NCBI GenBank assembly: GCA_013306675.1 | Contig: JABLUY010000070.1 | Coordinates: 62,001 to 126,000 of the forward strand | From: Thraustochytrium sp. TN22 | Taxonomy: Eukaryota; Sar; Bigyra; Thraustochytrida; Thraustochytriidae | DNA length: 64,000 nt | Direction of reading: 5' to 3' | Shown: positions 14,701 to 30,129 of the stretch, piece by piece | How the letters are laid out: every line of letters begins with the position of its first letter | How positions within the stretch are numbered: the first letter of the stretch is position 1 | Made by a program: the position numbers and the translations under genes | Notes under the pieces: model-generated | Told to the model about the DNA's origin: nothing | The model's input: the letters and a program-made list of their open reading frames with translations, nothing else | The model's database searches: none

Positions 14701-17700
14701 GCAGCGCTTGCATCAAGTTCCCCAACAACGTCCGACATGGCGCTTGAAGAAGCCTTGCGGTGCCTTCATTACAATGTCTTTCTTTGTGGTGGGTTCTTTG
14801 CAATAGCCATTTCTGCAATGCCCTTCTTTGCACAACGCCTTCTTTGCACCATGCCTTCATTGCACCATGCCTTCATTGCACGATGCCTTCTTTGCACAAT
14901 GCACGATGCCTTGCCACCTGTGTGTGTCCATGTGTGCGCCGCGCCTCGTAGCGCATGCCTGCCGGTTGGGGACGGTCGTCACGGTCGTCAGAGTGGATCG
15001 TTGCCCTCAGGTGTCGGCCGGCCTGCAAACGACAGATTTTAGTCAGCGGCAGCCAGGTTGTGCCTCCTCTCGAAGATCGGCCGCAAAGCGGCCGCACGTT
15101 TGGCGGTCGGGGAGTAGTGTGAAATCGCACCCGTGGCCATGATCTTTTCATTTGTTTGCGGCGTGAAGGGTGAAATCGCACGCCCGACCATGATCCTCTC
15201 GTTTGCGTGCATTAGCTCCACGAACGGTCGGTTCCCAAGGAGCGGGACTCGGATGCGAGCCAGCGTCGCCACGCTGTGCCGTGCATCGCCGCGCGCCGGC
15301 GGGCCTTCGCTGGGCGCCGGTGGGCCGCCGCCGCTACGCGGGCCGCCCAGGAGTCTCACAACGCGATCGTTTGGCGACAGTTGGTTGGGCCAGAGAGAGC
15401 ATCGGCTCCTGCTTGATTGGTGACTTGTCGCATGGCCCGTGCGACGCGCGCGAAGATCATCCGACGGAGGTTGAGAATGCACCAAGTGTCGAGTCGCGCC
15501 AGATTCACTGCGTGCGTGCATGCGCGTGAGGCACCGCATGGCTCTGTGAAAGATATTGACCCAAGCACGGCTCGATCTTACTGGAGAGGGGGGGGGGGTT
15601 GATGTTGGGTTGTGCTGCGCAGTGCCAGTGCTGTGTGGTGCTGGGCATCGACTCGCGTACCAGCGGAGGTTGAGGCCGTTGGGTTGGGCGAGCGATCCTC
15701 CGCGCCGCGCCGCTCGCTCATCCTTGGCGCCGAGCCGCTCGCTCATCCTCGCGCGCCGCGCTTTTCGCTCATCTTCGGCGCTGCGCCGCTCGGTCCTCCT
15801 CCGTACCGCGCCGCTCGCTCACCCTCGGCGCTGCGCCGCTCGGTCCTCCTTCGTACCGCGCCGCTCTCTCCCCTCCCCTCAGGCTCACCTCACTGGTCCC
15901 GAGCTTCCTCCGGCTGGCTCGCATCGCAAGCGTCGCGATTCGGGCCAAGACACGAGGCCTGGGTCGGCGCTCCCGAGGTTTCCCCCCCCTTGCGGCCAGG
16001 GCGCCGTTGGGTCCTCCCCTCCTCGATCTGCGCTCTGTCAGCGACGCAGGTACGGGTCGTCGTGATCCGATGATCGATCGGCAATGACTCGGACGGCCTG
16101 GGCCTTTGGCAAAAAGGCTCCCCGCCCGTAACGGTCAAAGGGCCAGGCAGAGACTCGGAGAGGCGCCATCTCTGGCAAGCCGCAAGAAGGCCGCGCGACG
16201 AGGCCCGTGGCAGCAAGGGCGACGGAGCGGAGCCTGCGCAGGTGGGCTGGTGGTCGTCGTGCGCGAGGGCGACCAAATGCCCGCGGGTGGACCATCTGTG
16301 GCTGCCGGCTGCATTGGCTCGCAAGCAGGGTGGAAAAACCGCCCAGCGACTCGAAGCCTGAGCTGGGAGCAGAGCGAGGGAGGGGCTGGACTCTGGAGAG
16401 GGCGCAAATCGGCGCCCTGCGCGCGCGGGCAACGAGGAGGAAGAGCTGCTGAGCGAGGAGCCGTCGCTGCGCACGGCAGCCAGGCTAAAAGAGCGAGGCT
16501 GGTCTAGCTCGCTTGAACTAAGTTAGGGCTGCTTAGTTGCAAGCTGCGCGTGCTGGCAAGCGAGGTGGTCTCGGCGCGGTCGGCGCGGCGTAGTCATCTG
16601 CCACGTGCCAGGCGAGGTAGGAGCCAGCGAGGTCCCGGGCGCGGCCAGTACGCTGGCACTGCACCCACGGCCGCGAGGTAGGGCCGGGGTGGCTCATCTT
16701 GAGTGCGGCCGGTAGCTCCGCTGGCTCGGAGGGATGGTTTCTGCATGGCTGGCCTCTGGTTAGGGACGCCCCAGAGGGTGTCCTCAGAGTCAGAGGATAC
16801 ACACGGGACGCGGACCAGGACGTCCTGTAGCATCGAGCTCATGATGTGCCCGCCGGCTCCGGCTGAATGATTGACACATTGGGCAGGTGTAGCTGTGCAA
16901 GACACGGCGGTGAGGAGGCTGGCGGGCCAGGCCGCGCAGCGTGGCAGCAGAACCCGAACAAGAAAGCGAGAGCCAAAGCAGGAGCGCGCGAAAGACAGAG
17001 ACAATGGCGTTCAGCAAGGCGATCGTGGTGGTGGTGCTGGCGCTGGCCCTGCTGGCGACCGTGATGGCGGAGACCAAGACCCGGCACAAGAAGATTATCC
17101 GCAAGGCGATGAAGAACTTCAACTACAAGAACTGGACCGAGCCGGAGTGCATGACGGAGGAGTGCTTCACCGATCCGTGCGCTAACTGCGGGCGTTGCAT
17201 CACGTGCAACGAGACCACTGCCGAAGTGACGGCGATTGACTGGTCGGACGTGGGCCTGAACCTGAAGAAGGGCAAGATCCCGACTAAGGACGTCAAGAAG
17301 CTGGTGGACAAGATCGAGACGCTGGAGTCGCTGGACCTGACCGGCAACTCGATGCTCCTGGCTGGCAAGGACGACTGCGTCAAGGTCCCCGGCTGCCTCA
17401 AGAGCCCTGGCCTGTGCAGTGTGGACTTTGACATCTGCACGCCGCCCACCAAGGCGCCGACCCCTGCCCCGACGGACGAGCGCTCGCTGGACGACCACGA
17501 GTTTCTCTGGTTCGAGTTCTACGCCAGCACGAACGGCGAGAACTGGAACGAGAGGTTCTTCAGCAACGGGTCCCCGGCCTACCCGTGCCGCAACGGCAAG
17601 GCGAGCACGTCTCCTTCGAACAGCAAGAAGGTGATCTGCGATGGCAGCAACCACATGACCGAGATCGTCCTGCGCAGCAACAACCTCGACGGCGAGGCCC

Positions 17701-20700
17701 CTGCGTCGGTGATCGAAGATCTCTTCACCCTGGGCGGCATGACCTCCATTGACCTGCACGGCGCGAGCGGCGGCGGCAACCCGAAGTTCTCCACGGACCG
17801 CTGCGTCGATAAGAACTTTGTGATCTTCGCGCCCTACGGCCCGTACCCCGTCTCGGCTTACCTTCGCACCAACGAGACCGCCGCCCCGATCTGCGAGCCC
17901 CCTGCGGTCGGCACCGACGAGAAGGCCGCTTGGGCTGCCTTCTTTGATGCCGCCGGCGGCAAGTCGTGGAGCAAGTGCTCCGGCACGCGCGACTCCCCGG
18001 GCCAGTGCGGTGCCATCACCAAGTCGGACGGCTACATCACCACGGTTCAGTTCCTCACGGACTACGGTTTTGCCGAGCCTTCCGACCTGCACTTTCAGCT
18101 GCTTCACTTCCTCCAGACTCTCACGCACCTCACGCTCGTTGACCTCTCCGGCGTTGGCATCTGCTTCTCCGACGAGTACCAGGAACTCCTCGGCTGCGAC
18201 GACACCATCGAGTGCGTCTTTGCCTGCGAGTAGGTACATGCGACGACGTACCTACTCTAGAATTCCCTCAAAGATTGAAACCCGATCTGATCATATTTCA
18301 GTTCCTGCTGAGTTGTTGGTTGCTTTTTCTTTTTCTCACACATGCGTCAATCACTGACTTTCTTTACAACTCACGGAACCTCGCTCTCGTATTCAACGCC
18401 ACTCCGACGTCGGGCCTTGGGACCTTGACCCTGTCAGACACTATGTAGGGAGTTGAAGGTCTGCCGCCGCACCTCGCTTCGTCTCACCTTTCATACCTTT
18501 GCTCGTCTTTACAGACGCCTCTGGTCCGGAGAGAAAGTCGGACAGCGATCAATGCTCGGCTGGAGGCCCAATGACTCCCTCGACTCGAGGAGCCGGAGCT
18601 CCGGGAAGATGGACCCCATCTCGGCCGGCTCCTCGTCCAGACCGAAGTTCTCGCGCGGCTCGTCCATGCTCCTGATGAAGGCCAACGCGCGTCTTGGTCG
18701 TGCGATACAACGTCCCGTTCATTTTCGAGGGTCGGTGTGGCGCCCACATTGTCCCCGGTGACACGATGCGTGCAGACTCGGAGGAGTCGAACCAAGAGTC
18801 TCTCGGCGAGGCGCAAGCATTGCCCCCGCACGAGCCGCTCCTGAGTGGCTTCGCTCGTGGCCTTCCCGCCGTGGCCGCACGTTGTGGCTGTAGGTGCCAC
18901 ATACGGCACAGGGCGCACGCGTCGGCGGGGCTGGGTGGCGTGGGACATTAATTGCGGTCGCACTGGCAACGGCCGGATTGTCCGCCGTCAACTTGCTTCG
19001 CCTTGCTTGTTTCCCTTTCCACCAGTGAGCCAGCGACTCGGAGCCAGCGAGCCAGCCAGCGGTTGCGAGCCGCGAGGTACCATACCATACCTCGCGCTGG
19101 AGCCACGAGCCCCGGGCCAGCCTGGCCGCGGCCCGCGAGCCGCAAGCCGCGAGCCGCGAGCGAATTCCTTCAACCGCCGTCGCGCAGGCTCCACGAGAGC
19201 CGTGCTCCCGGACGTGGTCGCCGGGCCCGGCATCATGACCGAGTTTGGTCTTGGCGTCGTGTCGTTCAAGTTGAAGTCGCTGCTGCCACTGCCTGCCAGT
19301 GGAGCGAGTGACCTTGGTGGGGCGCCGGGCCGGGGCGCCGACTCGGACTCGGAGGCGGCTCGCTTTAGTGGCCAGTGGGACAGCGCGCGAGTGGCCCTCT
19401 GAGGGAGCCAATGGGGACTCGCAGCAGGAGGCAGCACAGAGCACCCCTCGTGGCCCCAGGCTGCCGCATCGGCGGCGGCCGCTGTGCAGGAAGGCAGGCC
19501 CCCGCGCGCTGGACGGCAACTGTGCCCCGGCCGGCGTAGCCAGTGAGTCGGCGGGGCGAGGCCGGGAGCGAAGCAAGCAAGTGCTGGCGCACCGCGCGCG
19601 AGGGGCTTGGCGCCGGAAGCAAACCCGAAAAGCCTGCAAGGCCCAAGCACAAAGCAACAGAAGCAGCAGCAGCAGTAGCAGCGAGCGAGCGAGCAGCAAG
19701 ATGGCGGCGGCCGGCAAGATGCTGGTGGTGCTGACGGTGGCCATGCTGGCGATGATGGTGCTGGGCGCCGAGACGAAGAAGATGCACAAGAAGCTGATCC
19801 GCAAGGCGATGAAGAAGTTCAACTACAAGAACTGGACCGAGCCCGAGTGCATGACGGAGGAGTGCTTCGATGACCCGTGCGCCAGCTGCGGCCGCTGCAT
19901 CACGTGCACGGAGACTGGCGACGTGACGATGATCGACTGGTCCGACGTGGGCCTCAACCTGAACAAGGGCAAGATCCCGGTCTCGCAGATCAAGAAGATC
20001 GTCAAGAAGATCGACACGCTGGAGAACATCGACCTGACGAGCAACGGCATGCTCATGGCGGCCGACATGGACTGCGCCAAGATCCCCGGCTGTGTGGACA
20101 ACGCTGAGCTGTGCGACTTTGACTTCGACTACTGCATGCCGCCCACCAAGGCGCCGACGCCGGCGCCGACGGCTGAGCGCAGCCTGGATGACCACGAGTT
20201 CCTGTGGACCGAGATGTACGCGTCGCTGAACGGCGAGACCTGGAAGAAGCCCTTTTACAACAACAACGGCAAGCCTGCCTACCCGTGCCGGAACGGCAAG
20301 GGCAAGACGGAGGAGTCCAGCAACAAGTACGTCAAGTGCGACGGCAACAACCACATGACCGAGATCTACATCCAGAGCAACGATATCGCTGGCGCCATGC
20401 CCTCCTACATCATCGACGACCTCTTCAACCTGGGCGGCTTCGTGTCCTTCAACGTCAAGAACAACCCGAACTTCGCCACGGACGGCTGCGTTGACTTCAA
20501 GCTCTTCCTTCCCTACGGCAAGCTCGATGCTTCCGAGGTCTATAAGCGTGACAACGAGACCGCTGCGCCGATCTGCACCCCGCCCGCCATCGAGTCCGAC
20601 GAGAAGGTGGCCTGGGCCAACTTCTTCGACGCCACCGGCGGCAGCAGCTGGAACAAGTGCTCTGGCACCCGCGATGCCCCCGGCAACTGCGCCTACCTCA

Positions 20701-23700
20701 CCCGCGTCAACAAGAAGATCCAGGAGGTCCTCTTCACCGTCGACATGGGCTTCGCCGCTGTCTCCGACCTCCACTTCCAGCTCCTCCACTTCTTCCAGTC
20801 CCTCCCCGACCTCTCTGTCGTCGACCTCTCCGGCCAGGAGATCTGCTTCACCGAGGACTACCAGACCATGCTCGGCTGTGGTTCCAACGTCACCTGCACG
20901 TTCCACTCCAACTGCGCTTAAGCGTGAAGACTCGACGCCGAAAGACCCGACGCCGAAGAAGAAACCTTTACTACTTACATACGCGAAGCTTTTACAAAGA
21001 AGTGATCTGAGCATAATCATTTGCAACGTAGCATCATGTCAGGGGGCAAAACCCAAGGCCAATTCGAGCTTCAAGGTTTGATGTTTGATTGCCAACGAGA
21101 AGCCAAGACAAAAATCGAGCATCCTCATCATGATCGTTGACCGATCAGACGGCTGTTGACCGATCAGACGACGCAGTCCAACACGAACGCTCGGACCACC
21201 CCGCTGGTCAGTTGGCTCTGAAACCGTACCACGCCACATTCGCCTCGTCTCGGTGGATAGTCACATGGAGGGATTTCCTGACCTGTCCGCTCCAAGACAT
21301 GGTACGATCGAGCTGTCCGCTCGCGTGCAGAAGCCGGGCCAGCTGTCCGCACTTGAACGGTTGTCAGTGTCACGCATGTGCTAATTCCTCGAGGGAGTGC
21401 ACAAGTCGCTCGAGCCAGGTCAATTGTCCGCTCCAGCGGTCGGGTGCACATTTCGCAGGTGCGAGGCGTGCATGTGAGAGCGCGTACATGGGAGAGCAAA
21501 GGCAGCGAGCACTGAGGGCAAGTGAGAGTGAGAGCAGGCGAGAGCGAGCGAGGGCAAGCGAGGGCAAGCGAGGGCACACGAGAGCAAGCGAGGGCAAGCG
21601 AGGGCAAGCGTTCGTTCGTGCTGGCTTCCTCCCTCCCGTCTGCTTGCGTCCCTTATCCTCTCAAGCGTTCTCGCGCGCTGACTTGATGCACCTTGCACAC
21701 CTCGTTGTGCTCGCACTCACTCACTCACACTCAGTTTCTCTGCCTCTGTCTCTCCCCTCTCTTGCGCGGCGACTTCTCTCTCGAGCAGGTTGTGTTGACT
21801 CGGCAGCGTTCGGTCGTTTGCTTTCGCGTTCGCTCGCATGTGAATGGTCCCTCCCGCCCAGTTCGCTGCTCTTACGCTCGCTTTCTCGGTCCCCTATGAT
21901 GTCAATATGATTTTGTCCCTCCTGGGAACTTCCTGACATGTGAATCACACGCGGGCGTTTTGAGAGCGAGCTGTCCGCTCGTGCATCTGGGTTGCGAGCC
22001 AGGCACCGTTCGGCATCGGCCAGGCGCTGGCCCCGGGCAGAACCGAAATCGAATCAAGAAGCAAAGCAAAGCAAGCAAAGGAACCAAAACAAGGCGAGAC
22101 GAAGGCAACCATGTCCCTCGGCAAGTTCATGATGGCCCTGGCCATGGCCATGATGGTCGTCGTTGCCTCTAGCGGCGAGACGAAGAAGATGCACAAGAAG
22201 CTGATCCGCAAGGCGATGAAGAAGTTCAGCTACAAGGAGTGGACCGAGCCGGAGTGCATGACGGAGGAGTGCTTCGACGACCCGTGCGCCAACTGCGGCC
22301 GTTGCATCACGTGCAACAACGAGACTGGCGAGGTGACGGAGATCGACTGGTCCGAGGTTGGGCTGAGCCTGAGCAGAGGCAAGATCCCACTCAAGCAGCT
22401 GAAGAAGATCGTCAAGAAGATCGACACGCTGGAGAACATCGACCTGACGGGCAACACGATGCTCTTGGAGGGCGCCCGGGACTGCGTCAAGATCCCAGGC
22501 TGCGTGGACAACCCGGACCTGTGCGACGTGGACTTTGACCTTTGCATGCCGCCCACCAAGGCGCCGACGCCGGCGCCGACAGCCGAGCGCAGCCTGGACG
22601 ACCACGAGTTCCTGTGGACCGAGATGTACGCGTCGCTGGACGGCGAGACCTGGAAGAAGCCCTTTTACAACAACAACGGCAAGCCTGCCTACCCGTGCCG
22701 GAACGGCAAGGGCAAGACGGAGGAGTCCAGCAACAAGTACGTCATGTGCGACGGCAACAACCACATGACCGAGATCTTCATCCAGAACAACGAGATCGAC
22801 GGCACCATGCCCGCCTACATCATCGAAGACCTCTTCAAGCTGGGCGGCTTCGTGTCTTTCAACGTCAAGGGCAACCCGAACTTCGCCACGGACGGCTGCG
22901 TCGACGAGGACTTCAACCTTTTTCTTCCCTACGGCAAGCTGGACGCTGCGGACGTGTACAAGCGCGACAACGAGACCGCCGCCCCGGTGTGCGTCCCGCC
23001 CGCCATCGAGTCTGACGAGAAGGTGGCTTGGGCCAACTTCTTCGACGCCACCGGCGGCAGCAGCTGGAACAAGTGCTCTGGAACGCGCGACTCGCCCGGC
23101 AACTGCAACTTCATCACCCGTGCCAACAAGATGATCCAGGAGGTCCTCTTCACCGTCGACATGGGCCTGGCCAACGTCTCGGACCTCCACTTTCAGCTTC
23201 TCCACTTCTTTCTCTCCCTCCCCGCGCTCACTACCGTCGACCTGTCTGGCCAGGAGCTTTGCTTCTCCGACGAGTACCAGGCCTTGCTCGGCTGCGGCAC
23301 CAACATCACCTGCACGTTCCACGCCAGCTGCTGACTCTGAAAGTAAAATGGAAAATGCCGAGCCTGCTGGTGAGCAAGCGCGAGGGCATGCGAGGATCCT
23401 GCAAGCAAGCAAGGACCCATGCAAGGACTCAAGCGTGGCAGAAAAATCAAGTTCAAAGTTCAACTTCAACTTCAACCGTTGACGCGGCCGCTTTGAGCAT
23501 GGGATGAGCCTGTTCTGAAAGAGGCGTAACTTCTGTGGCCCTGGAGGCCGGGCGGCGTCGAGCGAGGCGCCCAAGTTGCAGCAGTGCTGCAAGCAACGAT
23601 AGGTGCGTGTCGCGCGGGCGGGCGGGCGGGCGGGCGAGGCGAGGCGAGGCGAGGCGAGGCGAGGCGAGGCGAGGCGAGGCGAGGCGAGGCGAGGCGAGGC

Positions 23701-26700
23701 GAGGCAGGGGGAGGCGAGGCGGCGCTCCACTCCGCTCCAGCGGTCAGTGATTATACACCCTTGAATGTATCTGCAGACTTTAGGATGGTGACAACCACGA
23801 AGGGAAACTTATCCATGCACCACCACGATGAGACCACGCAAGAGCTGGAGCGGCGCGGCGGAGGGAGGGAGGCGAAGACGCATCGAGCGTGTGAAGACTG
23901 ACGAAGCAGCGGCCACCCGTAGGACAGGACGACGAGTCAACAAGATCGTCGACGCCAAGTAGCACACTTGGCGATGATGACCACCTGTAATGACTTCAAC
24001 AACAACAAGATTGATCTGTCTCTTCGTACTATAGCAACAACGGGATGGAGGGTCGGGCGCCAGCTTGCGAACAAGCTTGCCTGGGCCGCACTCTCCAAAC
24101 CCTCTCCGCCTCTGCCCCCTCCCCCCAACCCCCATGGTCGATGTCCTTACTCGTCATCGTCAGGAATGTGAGGGGGAGATGGATAGTCGCGCTCAAGGTC
24201 GTCGAAGAACTTGAGCGCAGCGGCTTGGACTCGATTGCGATCGCGCACCGGGCGGTTGGGGGGACCTTGCACGAATGCGCGGTACTGGCGCAGCGACTGC
24301 GCCGCGAACTCAGGGTCGAACTCGTGCATCTGACGGTAGTAGTGGCGGAGCGACGGAAAGATCTCCGTCATGAGGTACAGGTGCGCGGACTCGCGAGACT
24401 CGCGGGACTCGGCGATCTCCGGGATCTCGCCGACGAGCTCGCCGCAACAACGCTCGAGGCCGACCAACGCGGAGGTGGAGAAGCGGCGCTCGGCAAAGCG
24501 CTCGGGGCGCTTGGACGCCTCGAGCACCGAGTCCTTTTCCATGCCAGACTCGTCCGCGATGCGGTCCAGCTCTGCCAGGTCGTCGTCCGTGAAGGGCAGC
24601 GCTGTCTCTGGCTCCGCGAAGGTGCCCGCGTAAAGCATGTAGTCAACGAGGCTCTCGACACGGTAGCGCACGCGCGTGCCGTTGGGACGCTCGAAGATGA
24701 AGGTGGGCTCGTCCTCGTCAATGTCCGTGAGCAGGATCGGATCCCGGCGGCTCCAGTCGGTCGTCGTCGCCGTCTTCCAGTCGTCCGCGTCCTCCTCCTC
24801 CTCCTCCGCGTCGAGTTCCTCTGCCTCAGCGGCCGTCTGCCTGCTGCCGCTGCGGCGGCTGAGACTGAGGCGACGAGCGGCGCCCAAGCCTGTGCCTTCC
24901 AGCAGCTCTGGGCTGCTGCCGCTGCCGCCGCGGAGCAAGCTGCGCCGCGCTGGCGTGCCCAGGGACGCCACGATGGTCCGCACCCGAGCGCTCAGGCGCT
25001 GCCGGTGCAGGTTCTTGCGCGGCGTGCCCGTGGACGCTGTCGAGCGCTCGCTAAACCTCCTTCGCTGCTGCTCCAGCGCCATCTCGCGCTCCTCGTCCAT
25101 GCTTGGCGCGGCGCGAGCTCACGGTACGATCCGCTCCAGCCGCAGGCAGGCTGTCTGGCAGCAGCTGCGCCTCGTACAGCTTGCGCAGGCAGTTGGCCCT
25201 ATGACGCAGCTGACGCACGCGACGCGACGGGACGCGCCGCGCAGCGCCGCTGCGCCGCGCCGCCCAGCGCTCGAGCGCGACAATCGCTGCTGCCGCGCCG
25301 CGAGCTCCGCCGCCGCCTCCGCTTTCGCCGCCTCGCTCGCCCGCCTGCGCGCTCGCCCGCGCGCTCGCCTGGGCTCTCGCGCCGCTCGTTCGCAGACTGG
25401 CCGCGATCTCCTGCTCCCGAACCGGCCAGCCCCTGGCAGGCCTCCCGCCGCCGCTGCCCCGCGCCGCGCCTCCGCGCCGCGCGCCGCGCGCCGCTGTCCG
25501 GGGCCGCTGCCGCTGCGCGCCGCGACCGCGACTGCCGGCGGGCGCCGCTGCGCCTCGCTCGGCCGCCGGGCTCGCGGGCTCGGACTCGGCGCGGCGTCGC
25601 CGCGTCTCTCCGCCGAGCTGAGTCGGCCCGCGCCGGGATCGATTGGCGCGCCCCGCGTTCCCCCGGCCAACCGGCGGGGACGGCGCGCGCCGGTCCCGGC
25701 AAGAAGTTTCCTCGATGCAGCGTGACTCGGACATGGGGCGCCTCGTAGTAGACTATCTTCTTTCTAACGAACGAACGAGCAGAGTTGGGTGAGGTTCAAT
25801 CACACCTAAGTTAGGTTGACGAAAGGGAGGACGTGGCGAGCGAGCAGCTGCCTGCAGCGACGGCGACCGCGAGCGAGACTCGGGGGAGCTGGACGGCGGC
25901 CTCTGGTCAGAGGCAGGCCAGCGCGCAGAGCGAGCCGAGCGAGAGGCTCGAATGCTGGCGCACGGGCCCCGGCGCCGCGTGACGATACGCAATAGAGGCA
26001 GGCTGCTCGGTGCTCGCAGGGCGCGGGCGGCGCCCGGAGACGGGGAAGGACGAGGACTTCGCCGCCGGCGGAGCGGGCGAGCGGCTCCGCAGCGGCGTGC
26101 TCGGCGCGGGAGCAGCCAGGACTCGGCAAACACAACCTCGAACGTGACGTGCTTGATGCCGCCACGACCGCCGCGACGCGCGAAGATCTCGCGCGAGGCT
26201 CTGCACCGCACTGCGAGCGTAGCGACGGACCTGCGAGGCTGCGAGCACAAGCGCGGCGGGAGACTGACGTCATCCAGTCTGGGGGCTAGCTAGCTAGGCG
26301 GGCCTGGGCTAGGGCCTATGCCCTGGCCTACTAACGAACTGTGAGCCTGTGAGCGCCAGCGCTCCTGCGTCGGACCAGCATCCGCCGGGAACTTATAAAC
26401 GCCAAGTCACCCAACGGACACAACAGCAAGAAATCAGAGACACGTTTGCCAGCTCCGGCTGGACTGTGCCCCTGGGCGAATAGCTCAGTGGTAGAGCGCC
26501 CGCTTAGCATGCGGGATGTCGGGGGTTCAATTCCCCCTTTGTCCACACCTTTTTGCCCCCGCAGACGTCGAATAGGTCTATCTTGCAGTTAGGCCGGCGC
26601 CGCGTACAGTGCTCCCGGCGCAAGAAGGACTTGCTTTGTTTGTCACGGTCTCCATTGCTGCGCTTGCATCGAAAACCAGGCACTCTTTTTTACGTGTAGA

Positions 26701-29700
26701 CCTAATACGCAAAGTACTCGAAGAATGATGGCCACTGGGCCAGCAAGTCTCATTTCCTCAGAGCAGGCTGCCGGCTGGCCTCATCTCGACACCGATCTCG
26801 GGGCGGCCGGTCTGTGCCATCCGTCCGATACACTTTCACGTTTTAAATTCTGTACCAGGCGCTGCGGGCTGATTCCAAGGGTGCTACAAGCTGTCCCTGC
26901 AGCTGCAGTATCCAGCATTCGCGGCAAGATGAGGAGACAATGCGGGTGAACCTTGCCAAGAGCTGCGGCTGGCGCTTGGCGAGTCGCAAATTGACGTCTT
27001 TCCAAATTGCCATGGCGTCCACACGTCTGTGCAACGTCGAGCGCGACTTTTCTCGTGGCGTGCCTTTCTGTCTGGCCAGCAATCACGGCAAGTCCGCAGC
27101 GATGAGGATAATACTTGCAGCGCTTCTCTGAAGCGCGAAATACGCTCTTTGTCCGGGTCATTGCGCGAGGAGCAGCTCGAAGAGCAGCTCGAAGCGCAGC
27201 TCGGCTATGCTCAGAGGCGCGCGACACGATCACAAAGCAGTCTCTCCAAGCTTTGTAAGCATTCAAACTCGCATCGCGCCTGTTGCAAGTCTTTATTTTG
27301 GATGTTGCGTCCGCCCGATGTCGTTGATGACTTTCTCTGCGCAAGCTCGGAAGAGAGCAGCACGAAGGCCGGCAGGATGAGTGCTTCGGCGAAGCTCAGA
27401 CGCACGCAACAAGGTCAGTAAGCAGTCTCCCCATGAGGAACGCAACACGGTCAGTTTGTATTCCCTTCAAGCTTTGCAAGCGCCCAGAAGCACGCAAGAC
27501 GGTCAGCAAGCAGTCTATCCATGATTTGAAGGGCTCCCAGACTTGTATCGCACCGATTGCGGATGTTTCTTTTGAAAGTTGCGCCCGGCTAGCCACCCTT
27601 GTTGGCATCCTCCGCCCACGCTCGTGCGGAGACTCATCCCTCTGAGGGTACCTATACTCTATGAGTCTCAGCAGCAGCGGTTTCGTCAACAGCAAAATCA
27701 GAGACACGTTTGCCAGCTTCGGCTGGACTGTGCCCCTGGGCGAATAGCTCAGTGGTAGAGCGCCCGCTTAGCATGCGGGATGTCGGGGGTTCAATTCCCC
27801 CTTTGTCCACAACTTTTTGCCCTCGCAAGCGACGAATAGGTCTATCCTTATGTACACGTCACGGTCACGGTCACGGTCACGAGCTCTGCGAATGCACGTC
27901 CCTTGCATGCTGCCTGCCTTTCTTTATCTTTTTGAACCTTGGATTCGCGATGCTCCGGCCAAGGACAAAGTTACTTCTGCGTCGTGTGGTCCGTCCCGAT
28001 GACCCAACAGGAATGCAACACGCTTCAGCGTGACGCAGCATTACAGAACGGTGGTTTGATCCTAGCGGAGCGAAAAGACAGAGCGGAGCCAAACTGCATC
28101 CAACGTGTAAAAAGGACGGCGAGCCAAGCGCAGGTTTGAATCTGTGCTTCGTGTGTCAGTGCCACATCGCAATCGTGACCCACCTGACCCGTTGGCGGCC
28201 GGGCCCGGGCCCGGTTGGAAGGATAGACCTATTCATCGCTTGCGAGGGCAAAAAGATGTGGACAAAGGGGGAATTGAACCCCCGACATCCCGCATGCTAA
28301 GCGGGCGCTCTACCACTGAGCTATTCGCCCAGGGGCACAGTCCAGCCGAAGCTGGCAAACGTGTCTCTGATTTCTTGCTGTTGAGGCGCTTGGCCGGGCT
28401 GCGCAAAAGTACCATCCACCGCCCCGTCAGTCACGGCCTCAATCAAGCGGCTGACTCCCGGGAGCGGGGGAGCGCCGCGCTGCAGGGAAGCCAGCCGTGG
28501 CCGGCGATCCAGTCCTTTGGCGCGGCTCCGAGGCACGGGCCGTGCGCGTGCGAGCACCCGAGCCTCGCCTCGCTTCGCCTCGCCTCGCTTCGCCTCGCGT
28601 CGCCTCGCGTCGCCTCGCGCCGCCTCGCGCCGCCTCAGGCTGCCTCCCTCGCCTCGCCTCGGCGCGGGCGGGTTCCTGGCTGAGAGCGTGCGCTCCCGAG
28701 GATCGCGGCAGTTGGCGCCCAGTGCGGCGGCGGCGGCGGGCCAGTGGCGCGCGGCTTGCGGGCCTTTGGGCGCGGCTGGCGCCAGTTGGCAGGCCGCCTT
28801 CCCTCGCTCAGGCCGGGCGAGCCGGACTCGGCGGCCGCCAAGGGCGAGAGAGACTAGCTAGCGGATACGGGCAAGCAGGGGAGCGGCCACGGCGAGACCC
28901 GGACAAGCAGGGAGAAGGCGCCGCGCCGCGGATAGAATTTGAAATCGAGCGCGCGGCGGCGGCATGGAGCGCGGGCAGGGCGGCGCGGGCGAGGCCGCGG
29001 AGGGCGGGCGGCAGCGCGAGGGCGCGCAGCTGCCGGCGGCGCGCGGCAGCAGATGCGCGGCGGGCGTGACTGGCCCCAAGTGCTTGGCGGCGGCGTGCCC
29101 CGGGTCCAAGGACATCCCGTTTCTCGTGCACAGCGAAGAGGTGCTGCAGAGGCTCGGGCCGTCGCCAGGGGTGGAGATGGTGCTGTGCAGCCTGACGCAC
29201 GGGGAGGAGGCGCTGGTGGCGGACAAGATCTCGTGCCGCGTCAAGGGGTCCGTGGGCGCCGCCAAGGTGTTCGCCGTGACGGCGCCCAACCGCGAGGTGC
29301 TCAGCCGCGCGACGCGGGACCTGATGAGCCGGTGCGGGCAGGCGCGCGCGTCGTCGGCCATGACGCGCTTCATCGAGGTCCGCTTCGAGCAAATTTGCCT
29401 CTTCCGCATGGTCTTCTTCACCAAATTTCGCGATCGCACGGCGAACTCGAACTTCTCCAGCGACTGGTCGCAGCACGTGACGCGCATGTGGAAGGCGTCG
29501 GCGCTGCACGACGCCGCGGGCGTGTACGAGAATCTGATGCTGCTGGTGGAGAAGACGGGCAAAGTGGTGCAGATGCACCTGCATCACACGGCCTTTGACA
29601 AGTGGGTCTTCTTCGAGCCGACGGCTCTCGACTACAAGACGCCGGCCTTTGAGTCCCTGCTCGTGCCCTCGCCGCTGTCGTCGTCGGCCACGTCGCCAAC

Positions 29701-30077
29701 CTCGTCGCTTTCGGAGGACAAGGACGCGCTGGAGGGCCTGCTGCGCCTGCGCCAGAATAAGCGGTCGGCGGCCGGGCCCGCGGTGACATCGCCTGGCGGC
29801 AAGCGTGTCCTCTTGCAGGTGGTGGAGGACGACTTTGGGCGTATCGAGCTCTCGCACGTGGACTGCCCTGACCCACAAAAGGTGCTCGAGAAGGCCCTGA
29901 TGCAGCAGTCTCGGCCTCAGCGCATCTCGTTCCCAGGCCAGCTGTTGTAGTACCAGATGCTGCTGTGTAAGTAAAAAAGAAAAATAAAAGAGCTAGCTCA
30001 ATCAGTCCTGCAGTACGCCTTTTTGGGGGGGAGATCAGGCTAAGGGCGACCTTTCTTGTTATTCGTTCTCCCATTCA

Positions 30078-30129
<52 letters not shown>
